From Silene noctiflora (lineage: Eukaryota > Streptophyta > Magnoliopsida > Caryophyllales > Caryophyllaceae), in contig VHZZ01000005.1 of assembly GCA_009801015.1 (NCBI GenBank), positions 195,059 through 259,058 on the forward strand: 64,000 bases of DNA, written 5' to 3'. The position numbers and the translations under genes are program-made. The notes under the pieces are model-generated. The model was not told the DNA's origin. It saw only the letters and a program-made list of their open reading frames with translations, and did no database searches. Positions 22,011 to 32,811 of the stretch are shown in pieces (position 1 is the stretch's first letter; each line of letters begins with the position of its first letter).

Positions 22011-22960
22011 CCGTGCATGACATAGATCCGGTTCGGTTTAGTTCGGTTTAGTTCAAGTGGTTGCAGTGTAATTTACTTCCGGTCGTAATCAAACTTGAAC
22101 CAAAAAAAATAAAAAAAACCTAAGTCATTAGATAAACAAACATGATATAGGATGACTCGAGTCTATGAACATATTCTAAAACACAGATCCTTAATCATTC
22201 TGAGCCAGGTCATAAAAAGAACATTTTATTTAAGAGATTAGAGCAAACTCATTCGAAAAATGACTGATCCAATACAAAACACACTATAACTATAGAGTCG
22301 GAATTATTCAAACCACAACCCTTCCAAGGCATACATTTGTTAGTTTTATTTAATGCTGGACCGGTAAAAAAATGACCTTACGTGACAACTTTCCAAAACT
22401 ATGAACTCCCTAAGTCCTTCACTCATGACCCTGATATCTAAGCCAGGTCATAAAAAGAACATTTTCGATTTTTCGGCTAAGACCCAAACAAATTTTTAAG
22501 AGATTAGAGCAAACTCGTTTGAAAAATGACTGATCCAATACAAAACACACTAAAACTATTCGAACCACAACCCTTCCAAATTATACATTTGTTAATTTTA
22601 TTTAATACTAGACCGTTAAAAAACGACCTCACTTGACAACTTTCCAAAGCTATGAACCCCTAACTCCTTAACTTATGACCCGGATATCTAAACAATTCGC
22701 TAAATTTGAGAAGATTTGTTCCAAAAGTGAATAGGTGACCAAAATGATGGACTGACTCAGCTCGGTCCGATTAATGAGACCCCTTTTTACTAACCCGACC
22801 TAACCTGCCTCCCGTCAGGCCGCCCTTTGCCAGCCTACCTCCTATCACGAGCCTCCTACTATAAGACTGATCCGTTGTTAGGCCGACTTGATGGCCACGC
22901 TATATAAACCCGATGTTATGAATCCCTAATTCAACCCGTCTCACCCGTTTAACAGGTCTA
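22011..22960. repeat. Degenerate GGTTCGG/GGGTC motif-block region with internal tandem duplication
   Basis: Opens TAGGGCCGTGCATGACATAG and closes, inverted, TAGACCTGTTAAACGGGTGA, as other motif blocks do. Its ends carry CGGTTCGGTTTAG and CAACCCGTCTCACCC words. The middle (22203-22440 and 22441-22688) is a tandem duplication of about 240 bp. No target duplication was found. Confidence 0.45.
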
Positions 22961-23099
22961 ATCGAAACCCACTTATATCCTCCTAGAATTGCCAGTGAGG
23001 AAATTGAGGCGCGTAGGGTCAAACCCAAAGAAGAAGACACCAACGTGTGGTCGGCGTAAAGGAATCCACTTCATCATTTCCTACACACATTTATTCATT

Positions 23100-23198
23100 C
23101 ATTTCCTCGTCAAACTTACCACTTCCTCTTCTTCTTCTTCAACTTGTATATATATTCTCTCTTCTTTCCTTCTCCTTCGTTTGAACAACTTTAAAACT

Positions 23199-23235
<37 letters not shown>

Positions 23236-24662
23236 ACTACTCAAAATTAAGATTAAAAGATTCATTTTGTATCAATTTCAGTCAAAACCCATCAACTCCA
23301 TACATTTAACTACTCTTTTCTATTCTTTTCTTCCTTAATTTATTCAATTTCAGGTACCCTTTTATTTTTTATTAATTTTTCTTATTTTATTTTGTTTGAT
23401 TGATTTAAGTTATGTGTACGTTATTATGTGTACCACGTCATCGTATACCCATTGAAAAAAATTAGAATTGTGGATATTTCTTTATGAAACATAGAAAAGA
23501 GAGTATTTTTTCTCGAGTTTTGATGTGAAGCTGAATTTTTGGGTGAAATTAACTAAAAATTGATGACTTTGCTCGGAAAATTATCTGTTATTTGTATTTT
23601 CTTGGTTACTCATATGATGCATGTTCAAGTTTTCATATATGATTAATCAGTAAGATTAAATCATTAGTTCATTTAATTCTGTTGTAATTAAGTTTTATAC
23701 TTTGATTCTGGGTAATTGGGAATTTTAGGGAAACAAATGATTGGGACGAAGGGAGTATTTTAATTAACGGTAAACAAATGATTGAGACGAAGGGAGTATT
23801 ACTTTTCATTTTCATTTTCTTTTTCTCATGTTTGTTGATTTAGGTGTAAAGGAGGAGACTATTAGAGTTTAGAGCCTGTCTTGCTTGTGACGGTCACAAA
23901 CTTGTCACGTCTCACAACCCCTCCCACTTGCCCTTCCCAGTTGCCCTTACACTTGCAAATTTGTCTCACGCCACAAGCTTTGACGGATTTAGCCCGTCAC
24001 AAATGAGAATTTGTGTAGAGTTTACCTGTGTCTGATACTAGACATTTGTACATGGCTATGCCACGCACCTCATAAGATAGCCGAGTCTGGCACCTTGCAT
24101 GCACATGGCTAATGGAATCTGGGTAACAGAGATGATGTCAGGGTGAAGGGGTATTAACAATTCTTGGATTGTTTGAAGTCGCTGTTCTTGGTACTTAGCC
24201 CGTTAGCCGATTATAATTGTTTGGTTGATTATTGTTGGCTTGGCGTGTTACTGACAGCCAACATGTCTCATTTAAAAGACATGTTGGGTGGCGAGAGACC
24301 GTCTCTCTAAGAATTTGTGTACTTGTATTTAGTCATGTTTTTCCAAGTTACTGGTTCTTTGAGGCAGAGACGATATTTAAACTGCAATCTTTGATTCTTT
24401 CCCCCTTGTGGTTGTATGTACATGTCTTGGAAGTCGATTCCTGAGTCGTAAATGTTCTTCACTGGCAGCTGAACTTTGCTTAATCCGAATACTAGTGTAA
24501 ATCCAACATTGTTTCAATGGATTGATTCAATCCACTGATTCTCGAAAACTGCTCTCTGTTTGTTGTACTTGAATTGTTTATTTAGTTAACAATTTACTAA
24601 AGCCAGGCGATCGCATGTTTTGAGAGAGTTGCTAAAAAGCGTATGCTATGTGGTTATTGCAG
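23100..24662 (+). promoter_or_regulatory. GRAS gene 5' UTR exon and leader intron
   Basis: A CT-rich leader followed by (CAA)n at about 23199-23236 ends in CAATTTCAG|GTACCC near 23353. A matching acceptor TTATTGCAG|GTGAAC at 24662 lies 81 bp before the ATG. This gives a UTR intron of about 1.3 kb. TATATATATTC near 23146-23156 or TATATAAAC near 22902 could position transcription. The intron holds a decayed foldback (about 23880-24015). Confidence 0.55.
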
Positions 24663-24743
24663 GTGAACACTGGAGTTGTCACGAATTAAGCCTATAGAAA
24701 CTGTACTGGCTATACATTGAAGCTGTATAGCTAATGTTATAGC

Positions 24744-26444
24744 ATGGACTCGCGCCAGATCTACGGATACAGTGTTACTGGTACCGACTCAACATATATC
24801 TCAGCTCAGTGTACTCCTTCACCAGTTCCAAATAAGTTATTTGAAGCTTTGAAGTACAATTTTAGAGATTCACCGACCTCACCTTTCTCAAGTCATTTCG
24901 ATTGTGATACTCACACTACATTGAGCGACAGTAAAGAGCATCACAGCTCAACCGAGTCGTTGTCAGTCAAAAGCCCTTCTTGTAATTCACCCCTGGAAAC
25001 CAACAGCTACTATCATGGAGTGAATTCAAGCCCTTCGGTTGATTCTGCTCACGGTGTTGTTGTTCGGTCTGTTGACTATGGAGTCAGCATGAAACATGCC
25101 CTTCTGGAGCTCGAAACTGCTCTTATGGGTGATGAAACTACTGGTAGTAACCCGTCTATGGGTGAAAGCCGGCAAACTTATATGTCGAGTCAAAGGTCAA
25201 GGTCTTGGAGTCGGGACACACAAGGGGCTCAACTCCAGTCATCTTCGACCTCTGGAGGGAGAAGATCAGAAGATGAAGGTCAAAGCGAGAAACGCCATAA
25301 GGCGATGGATAATATGCCATCTGGTAATCTAAAACAATTACTGATTGAATGTGCAAGGGCTCTATCGGAGAATAGAATCGAAGATTTTGAGAAATTAACA
25401 GAGAAGGCTAGAAATGAAGTATCAATCTCTGGGGAGCCAATCCAACGACTTGGTGCATATATGATTGAAGGGCTTGTGGCAAGAAAGGAGTCTTCAGGAA
25501 CTAATATTTATCGGGCTCTTCGGTGCAAGGAACCTCTAGGCAAAGACTTGCTTTCTTACATGCACCTCCTTTATGAAATATGCCCATACCTCAAGTTCGG
25601 ATACATGGCTGCCAATGGAGCTATAGCTGAAGCATGCAGGAATGAGGATCGGATACATATAATCGACTTTCAGATTGCACAGGGTACTCAATGGTTGACT
25701 CTCTTGCAAGCCTTAGCAAAGAGACCCGGTGGGGCCCCCTATGTTAGGATCACGGGCATCGACGATCCTATATCAAAGTATGCCCGGGGAACTAGCTTGG
25801 AAGCCGTTGGCATGCGTTTAAAAGCCCTCTCCGAAAAACACCAAATACCAGTCGAGTTCCAAGCTATACCAGTTTTCGGTCCTGATGTTACTCGTGACAT
25901 GCTCGATGTTCGGCCTGGGGAAGCCTTGGCCGTAAATTTCCCATTGCAGCTCCACCACACCCCAGATGAGAGTGTCGACGTGAACAATCCGAGGGACGGT
26001 TTACTAAGAATGGTGAAATCACTTAACCCCAAGGTAACCACTTTGGTAGAGCAAGAGTCAAATACCAATACCACCCCTTTCTTGACTAGGTTCATAGAAA
26101 CATTGGAATACTACTCGGCCATGTTTGAGTCGATTGATGTAACAATGGGAAGGGACAGAAAGGAGCGGATAAGCGTGGAGCAGCACTGCTTGGCTAAGGA
26201 CATCGTCAACGTTATTGCCTGTGAAGGAAAGGAGAGGGTAGAACGTCATGAGCTATTCGGAAAGTGGAAATCGAGGCTCACTATGGCCGGTTTCCAACAA
26301 TACCCTTTGAGCTCATATGTGAACTCGGTGATTCGAGGTTTACTAAGGTGCTACTCTGAACATTATACACTGGTGGAGAAAGATGGTGCTATGCTTCTAG
26401 GTTGGAAGGACAGAATGCTGATTTCGGCTTCGGCTTGGCATTGA
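24744..26444 (+). CDS. GRAS-family transcription regulator, PAT1 subfamily
   Basis: A single-exon 566-residue protein, normal for PAT1/SCL members. Residues 1-195 are a low-complexity Ser-rich N-terminal region starting MDSRQIYGYSVTG. The GRAS domain starts near 196 (LKQLLIECARAL), followed by leucine-rich LHRI sequence. IHIIDFQIAQGTQW sits at about 304, the VHIID motif. Further features are GEALAVNFPLQLHHTPDESV, the PFYRE region around RFIETLEYYSAMFESIDV, RVERHELFGKW, and the C-terminal SAW motif (GWKDRML...SASAWH). PAT1-type proteins are nuclear or cytoplasmic co-regulators in phytochrome A, stress and defence signalling; the exact role here is inferred from family. Typical PAT1 words (VEQESNTNT, EQHCLA.D.VN.IACEG) are all present. 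Confidence 0.95.
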   Translation: MDSRQIYGYSVTGTDSTYISAQCTPSPVPNKLFEALKYNFRDSPTSPFSSHFDCDTHTTLSDSKEHHSSTESLSVKSPSCNSPLETNSYYHGVNSSPSVDSAHGVVVRSVDYGVSMKHALLELETALMGDETTGSNPSMGESRQTYMSSQRSRSWSRDTQGAQLQSSSTSGGRRSEDEGQSEKRHKAMDNMPSGNLKQLLIECARALSENRIEDFEKLTEKARNEVSISGEPIQRLGAYMIEGLVARKESSGTNIYRALRCKEPLGKDLLSYMHLLYEICPYLKFGYMAANGAIAEACRNEDRIHIIDFQIAQGTQWLTLLQALAKRPGGAPYVRITGIDDPISKYARGTSLEAVGMRLKALSEKHQIPVEFQAIPVFGPDVTRDMLDVRPGEALAVNFPLQLHHTPDESVDVNNPRDGLLRMVKSLNPKVTTLVEQESNTNTTPFLTRFIETLEYYSAMFESIDVTMGRDRKERISVEQHCLAKDIVNVIACEGKERVERHELFGKWKSRLTMAGFQQYPLSSYVNSVIRGLLRCYSEHYTLVEKDGAMLLGWKDRMLISASAWH

Positions 26445-26760
26445 TCTTGGTAACATGGGGAACATATAGACAAGTTTATATAAAAAGGGCAGTAGATGAT
26501 TTCTTTTAATTCTTTCAGTGAAAAAGGAAGGGAAGTCGATCGATAGGCGTGGGAAGACAACCGAGGCGAGGGTGGTCTTTTTACCATTGTTGTTGTACAA
26601 GTACTGTTTCTTTCTTTAGTATCTACAAGGTAATGTAAGTATAGACAAATTTTATGAACTGACAACAACGTTCTGTTCTTTGTAACTTAGTTTTTTCGAC
26701 ATAAATAGAGTCTGTATCTTGCGAGCTCGATTTACATTTTACACCTTTATCCATGATTAG
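26445..26760 (+). other. GRAS gene 3' UTR
   Basis: AT-rich sequence after the stop, with an ATAAATAG poly(A)-like signal near 26702. No other feature. Confidence 0.45.
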
Positions 26761-27331
26761 TTGGTTTAGTCAGTTAAAGCCGGCAAGGAACGATCGCAGC
26801 GGGGCATGAAGTTGGGTCTTGCTTTGGGAATGTGAATGATTCCAACAGGGAGATTCTGAAATTGCAGAGGCGTAGAGGGACCAGACCAATCCATCCCGAG
26901 TGAAATCAGATTTGCTCGGCTCGCATTATGTCGTATCACCCTTCTGGTCCTGCTCGGCTCGAATTCTTACTTTGCCATTAGGAATTTATTACTCAAGAGA
27001 GTTGGGTCGATGTAGAATCAATCCCATGCTACGTTAAGTAGCAATCAAGCCCAGTAAATGTTATTCAATTTTCAACAACACGACCGGTCCATCAATATGC
27101 TTTCACGGGTCTTGAACAAGCTCGAAAATTTACGCCCTGTTCTTTTAGATTGAAATTATCTGAAATGAATTTAATGGACATGAACTAAACTGAATTTATT
27201 GAATAATAAGAATAATAATATGTTGAACTCAGCTGATCCGAACTAAACCGAATTAAACTTACCTCACTTGAACTGAACCGAATTTAAAAGAATTAAAATC
27301 AAGTCCATAAGAACACGGCCTTTAACCTTTC

Positions 27332-27665
27332 CAGTGGCGGTTATGGAGGGGTTGCAGGGGATGCACCCGCACCCCGTTTGTTAAACAATATGTATAATTT
27401 TGTGTACTTAAGAGACATATTAATTATGTTGGTCTAGTGGTTGTGTGTAGTCTTTCATTGTTGATGGTCATGGATTCAATACTTATAGTGAACATTTTCT
27501 ATTTAATTTTTTTTTTTACCATTTATGTTATGTATATTTTTCTAACCATAGTAAGAAATTATTATGTTATAACCAGATTTCTGATTATATAAACATAAAT
27601 TCACAACTTTCGTAATTTCATTAATTTTCCACACCCCCGTCCACTGAATCCTGGAATCGCCTCTG
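27332..27665. mobile_element. Non-autonomous hAT MITE with tRNA-like module
   Basis: Left end CAGTGGCGGTTATGG and right end ...GAATCGCCTCTG are inverted relatives. ACCTTTC flanks both sides (27325-27331 and 27668-27674), giving a 7-8-bp target duplication. The inside has GGTCTAGTGGTTGTG and GGTCATGGATTCAAT (about 27431-27480), a box A/box B-like pair as in the hAT element at 3592. Confidence 0.65.
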
Positions 27666-27831
27666 ATACCTTTCTAAGGTATTTTGTTCAAGTCTCATTC
27701 AAGACGATAAATTATTTAGTAATTGAGTTCGTTTCATAGTTAAGTGATGCAAGGACCTATCAACATGGAAGGATGGATTATAAAACTTGAATATGTATTT
27801 TGGCAAATTAATCGTGCTGCTGCGCACTGGT

Positions 27832-28113
27832 ACGGGTGGGCATCAGTCCAAAACCGGACCAAATTATAAAAATTTCAGACCGGGATTGCACTGGAAAAAT
27901 TTGATATAATATGTCCACCTTTTCAAATTCCGGTCCATTGCACCGGATTAAAATATATTTTGAAGGAAAAAAAACATAAAATCCGGTCTTTTCCAGTTCC
28001 GCACCGAAAACCGGAATCTTAGAAAATAGTGGACCAGAAACGGGACCGGATTTTTTAATTTCGGTTTCGGTCCGGTAGATTTCGGTTCGGACCGAATTTT
28101 ACCCACCCCTAAC
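27832..28113. mobile_element. CCGGT/CCGGTTTT motif-block element
   Basis: Left TACGGGTGGGCATCAG and inverted right TAGGGGTGGGTAAAATTCGG flank a body of CCGGTCCAT, CCGGATT and CGGTTCGG words. The undisturbed copy of this site at about 30870-30885 shows it is an insertion. CTGCGC on both sides is a possible eroded target duplication. Confidence 0.65.
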
Positions 28114-28299
28114 TGCGCTAGTGATTGACTAGCCAATGGTGGAGTGAACTCGTTGAATAAGGTGACCATTTTTTATCATCCGTCTCCGCAGCTCTGGTCT
28201 ATTCTTTGGGAAGATGTCTTTGGTGTCGCTATTGCTCGTTTATTAGCTAATTAGTGAAAAAGAGGAAGTAACTTTTATATTTTAATGTCACTAGAAGTT

Positions 28300-29110
28300 G
28301 AAAACTTTGGTGTTGAAATGAGGTACTAATGAATTGTATAAGGGTGTTAATTTTCGCAATACACATTTTACTCATCAGAGTACATTTATGACCATTCTAC
28401 CCCTCTCATTTCTTCCTCTTATGTACACTGATGCACTACATCAAAAAAAAAAAAAAGGAAAACTAAACTATCAAAAACGCATTACACCAACATACCACCA
28501 TTTACCCCACCACCAAATACAACCACCTCAAACACCACCACCACCCACCAACCCTATCGTTGGATCTTCGTCGGCAGACCGTCTGACCAGCCACCACGCC
28601 AAGCCAGACGCCCTTGTAGTATCGGCCTTTCCATCACCGCAAAATCCGACACCCTTCCGTTGTCCAGTAACTGCGCCGTCTCAACGACCGCCTACACACA
28701 TTATCCGACCTCCTAGACACGCCGCCATACCACCTAGACGATGGACCTCCAACCGCTCCGCCACCGACGATGAGAAAACTACCAAATAAAACCCCTAATC
28801 AAAGCCTAAATAAAAAATATCAAAATAAAATAAAACAAAACACTAATTTGTTCAATTATTTGCAAATAATGAAACAAAGATAGGTTATACATCCTAATTT
28901 TGATCCATAATGAAAGAAATTTGTTTAATTTGAATGGCTGTATGGTGGAACAATTTAGAGAATTAGGTTTGTGATTTTTTTTTTCCAAGGGTATGTAAAT
29001 GGAAATTATTGCGTAAAATGTACTAAACTGAGTAAGACACGTACTGTGAAAATAAATTACGATTGTATAATAATTGAACAATCATTAGAGAGTTGGACTT
29101 GAGAAACTCA
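28300..29110. other. Insertion-like stretch without a recognised gene
   Basis: 28440-28790 is C- and A-rich, reads as Pro/Thr/His-rich in one frame, and has no start context, homology or splice support. The rest is AT-rich. It is absent from unit B. Confidence 0.35.
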
Positions 29111-29799
29111 ACTCTCATTTTCCATGATACCGTGAAATTATATGTCAAATATAATATGAAATGTGTTTCATAATAATTTTGTAAAAGCAAATATGTCACG
29201 CCACAATTACTTTTATTAAAATGTGCGACATGCATTGCTAGACCTTAAGAAGATGATGCCATATCAACTCATGAGAGGAGCCGATTTACATATACGCTCT
29301 AATCAATGAGAATATTCCATTTTCGTTTCATTTAAATTAAGGCGTCAATTTTACTATATTATTGTTCTAAGTTCGAATTGGACTACTTGTGTATGTTATA
29401 TTACCATTTACAAGAAAATGCAACTTCGAATATGCTAGTGAGTTCAAAAAAGCTTTATGACTGCCATGTAGAAGTACATTTTGGCATCCTTGTATACCTC
29501 GTGGGGTAGAAAATGTTAAATTGTACTGTAGTTTGGACCGGTTTGTATCCGTCTACCCACCTAAACTGTTACGAAGTATATCAATTTATACGAGTTTAAA
29601 TGATATGAAATTCTCGATCTCTAGTGATTTTATTTCCGGTTTTCTTAACCGTTGCTTCTGAAATACACCTCCACATCCTTGAATAATCCAATTTTCAATG
29701 CTTTGAATTGAATTAATCCAACTCAAATTCGTGGTAATAATTGGTAAAAATACGTGGTAATACGTGGTGGTTATTTGTGATTTTTCCTAAATTTTATTT

Positions 29800-30490
29800 T
29801 ATTTTTGTCTTAGAGGGAGTTATGAAGTGCCACGGTCCGGTACTTTAGCCGGATCGTGGTGCGCACCCTTGCTCGGCTCTAGGGCAAGAATGCAAGTAAC
29901 AAGGGTGTCGTACTAGTGAGGGATCTCCCACTAGCACGTTTCTCGGGGCTCGGAGTATGTGTCGGGAATTCTAGTCACGATTATCAAAGTTTGGCACACG
30001 AAAGCAATAAAAGTATGCAATACGATTATTAAAAGTAAGAGACAAGCAATAACAAGCTCAAGGATGAGAAGTTATTTTCAATTGACTAGCACCTCTCATA
30101 GAGAGAAATTTGATAGTTTGGCTCCTGTAGTAGGAAATATTGACTGTGCAAAATAGCGATACGTTTTCTAAACACCTAAAAACGTATCTTAAACTAAAAA
30201 CGAGACTCCAAGATCCGACACGTACGAAGTAGTCTTGGAGTACTAAATGAAACTAAAAATAGAAATGAAAATACATGAACGGAAATAAGAAATCTAAGGG
30301 TTCGAAGTGAAAGGACCGCGCGTGTTATTTTCAAGGATTTTGTGGCTAAAAGTGCGGCTCCTTACACGAAGGCAATTTTAATGCTGACAGAGTTTAAAAG
30401 CAGTTTATAAGTAACTAAGTACCATCATTAGAACTGACAATTTTTTTCTTGACCTAAACTCGAGTAAACCCGACCTTGACATCTAAGCTT
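29800..30490. other. Unclassified insertion in unit A
   Basis: A GC-richer head (GTGCCACGGTCCGGTACTTT near 29827) followed by noncoding sequence containing CACGTACGAAGTAGTCTTGG. It is absent from unit B, so it is probably an inserted element or fragment. No ends were defined. Confidence 0.35.
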
Positions 30491-30779
30491 AACAACCAAC
30501 TTTGAAGATACCCAATAGCTAGCCTCCTACTACGCCGTTTTATGTTGCTACTAATTTGACCATAAATCAAGAACTACCAACCTACTCAATATATATATTT
30601 GTACGTGTATGTGCATCAATCAATTTAACCATAAGTCAAACACATGCTTTATTCACTCCAATTTTAAACTAAAAAAAAAAAAAACATCAAATTAATATCC
30701 TTCATCTACTTATTCATGGAAAACAATCCTATACTCCTATAAATACACATATATACATTCTACCCATCAAACTAATGGA

Positions 30780-32753
30780 CTTCGTTTCATAGTAAAGAGA
30801 TTCAAGGACCTTTTCAACATGGAAGGATAAATTATAAAACTTCATAATGTGTATCGGGAAGCTAATTGTGCTAGTGACTGACTAGCCAATCGTGGAGCTC
30901 CGCTATATTTTTTGGGAAGACGTCCTTTATGTCGCCATTCCTTATTAGCTAATTAGTGGAATGAAGGGAGTAACAGTTCTTAATACTCGTATATTTTCTT
31001 AGCATTTCATTTTATATTTTAATGTCATAATAATTGATTAGAATTATCTGTCAAATATGATATAGAATGTGGTGTTTCATAATATTAATTAATAATTTTG
31101 CAAAAACAAGCATGTTACGCCACAATACATTTATTTGAATGTGCGACATGCATTGCTTGACTTCAATTATACGAAAATAATATAGGAAACTTGGGAAGAT
31201 GATGCAATCAACTTGTCATAAGGGCCGATTTACTTTGTTCTTGGGGACGTACCCAATACGTTGTGCGCGACAAAGGTAGCGATTGCAAGTTGTCGAGAAA
31301 AAAGTTTCTCGTATTTAACTACTTGTATGTTGTAGAAATTTATAACTAAAGTTGTCACTTTTTATCCTGAAAATGATAGTAACATTTTATCGTAAAATAG
31401 CTACATTTGGTATGTCTTGTTTTAGACGGGAAATAGGCCGTCTGAAATAAGAATTTGCGAATTGAACAAGCTTCATCGACTGCCATGTTCAAGTACGTTT
31501 TGGCATTGCCTCCTCGCCTTCATTGCACTAACCTATCCTTGTGTACCTCGTGGGGTAGAAAAGGTTAATTGTAGTTTGGACCAGTGACCGGTCCGATCAT
31601 TGGTCCATATCCGTCTACCCACTGTGTTTCACACGAGTTTATATGACACAAATTCTCCATCTCTAGTAATTTCTTTTTTTTCCTTTTCTCCGGTTTTCTT
31701 AAGGCAATGTTTCAGAAATACATTTTCACATCATTGAATAATTCTTTCACTGGCGCATCAGGCGATGAGTATGTAAAACTTTTCTTTACAATTGGCAAAA
31801 AATAAAAATAAAAAAATCATTGAATAATCCAATTTCAATGCTTCGAATTGAACTTGCCAATTTAAATCAATTAAAATTGCATGAGGTAATTGAATTTGTT
31901 GAAATAGTAAATATAATGGTAAAATCGTTCAAGTCAAATTAAACTTGTTTTTTTGTGTTCAAACTACTTTTACATAAAGTATAGACAATCACCAACTTTT
32001 TTTAACAACAAATATCTATTAGGAGTAACACTCAAGTCTTCAAGGGTTTTTCTAATTTAACCAGAAATCTCGAGTTCGAGTCCTCATATTACGGAGAAAA
32101 GGAATATATATCGGATGTATTACCTCAGATTTTACTTGTTTTTGAGCATGTGTGTATTTTTTCTGAGTTTCTCAAACTTTATTTATTTTTGAGCATATGT
32201 GTAATTTTTTCCGAGCTTATTAAAGTTTATAAGTTATATTTTAATTTTTTTTCCATCAAAACTCAAATTTAACTAAGTTTGTATGTAATGTTTTTGAGTT
32301 TTATTGTAATTTTTTTTATCTTAATATTTGAGTGAATAAACTCAAAAATTTTATAGTAAAACTCATAATTTTTAAAACAAAACTCAAAAACTTTATTATA
32401 ATGTTCAGAAACTATAAAATTAGTGGTAGTATATCGGTTGTATAATCCACTTATTGCATATTACGCAGTATTAAAATTCGGTTTATTTTAAAAAAAAAAT
32501 TAACAAATTTGGATTTTGAAGATACCCAATGGCTAGCCTCCTAGGCTCCTACTATGCCGTTTTTTGTTGCTACAAATTTGACCATCAATTTAACCATAAG
32601 TCAAACACATGCTTTATTCACTTCAATTTTAAACTAAAAAAAAAAAAAAAAAAATTAAAAACGGCATCAAATTAATATCCTTCATCTACTTATACATGGA
32701 AAACAATCCTATACTCCTATAAAAACACACATATATACCTTCTACCCATCAAA
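30780..32753 (+). repeat. Tandem-duplicated transporter upstream region, unit B (with the live promoter)
   Basis: Collinear with unit A but shorter. The block 32515-32753 is the proximal promoter of the transporter: TATAAAAAC near 32718 and CTACCCATCAAA near 32742. It directly precedes the coding start at 32812. Divergence between units is visible but modest in the promoter block, about one difference in ten or fewer by eye. Confidence 0.75.
32718..32726 (+). promoter_or_regulatory. TATA box of the OCT-type transporter
   Basis: TATAAAAAC lies about 90 bp before the ATG. The equivalent in unit A is TATAAATAC near 30738. Confidence 0.55.
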
Positions 32754-32811
32754 AAAACATTATTACGTTATAATTTAATTTTTTTTATATACCGAAAATA
32801 AAAATAAAACT

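Larger units (their letters stand above)
27726..30771 (+). repeat. Tandem-duplicated transporter upstream region, unit A
   Basis: Blocks at 27728-27832, 28114-28290, 29120-29290, 29440-29720 and 30501-30771 reappear in the same order at 30780-32753. The last block is a copy of the transporter promoter including TATAAATAC near 30738. It stops at CTACCCATCAAA, in what would be the 5' UTR, and no coding exon follows. Unit A carries extra insertions: a motif block (27832-28112), Pro-codon-rich noncoding text (28440-28800), and an unclassified piece (about 29800-30490). Confidence 0.75.

Noticed and set aside
25739-26668. Minus-strand frames of 60-120 codons across the GRAS gene
   Set aside because: Shadows of the GRAS coding frame and its 3' UTR.
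28334-28789. A 151-codon Pro/Thr/His-rich frame
   Set aside because: Compositional openness of a C/A-rich insert; no family match, no splice or promoter context, absent from the duplicated unit B.
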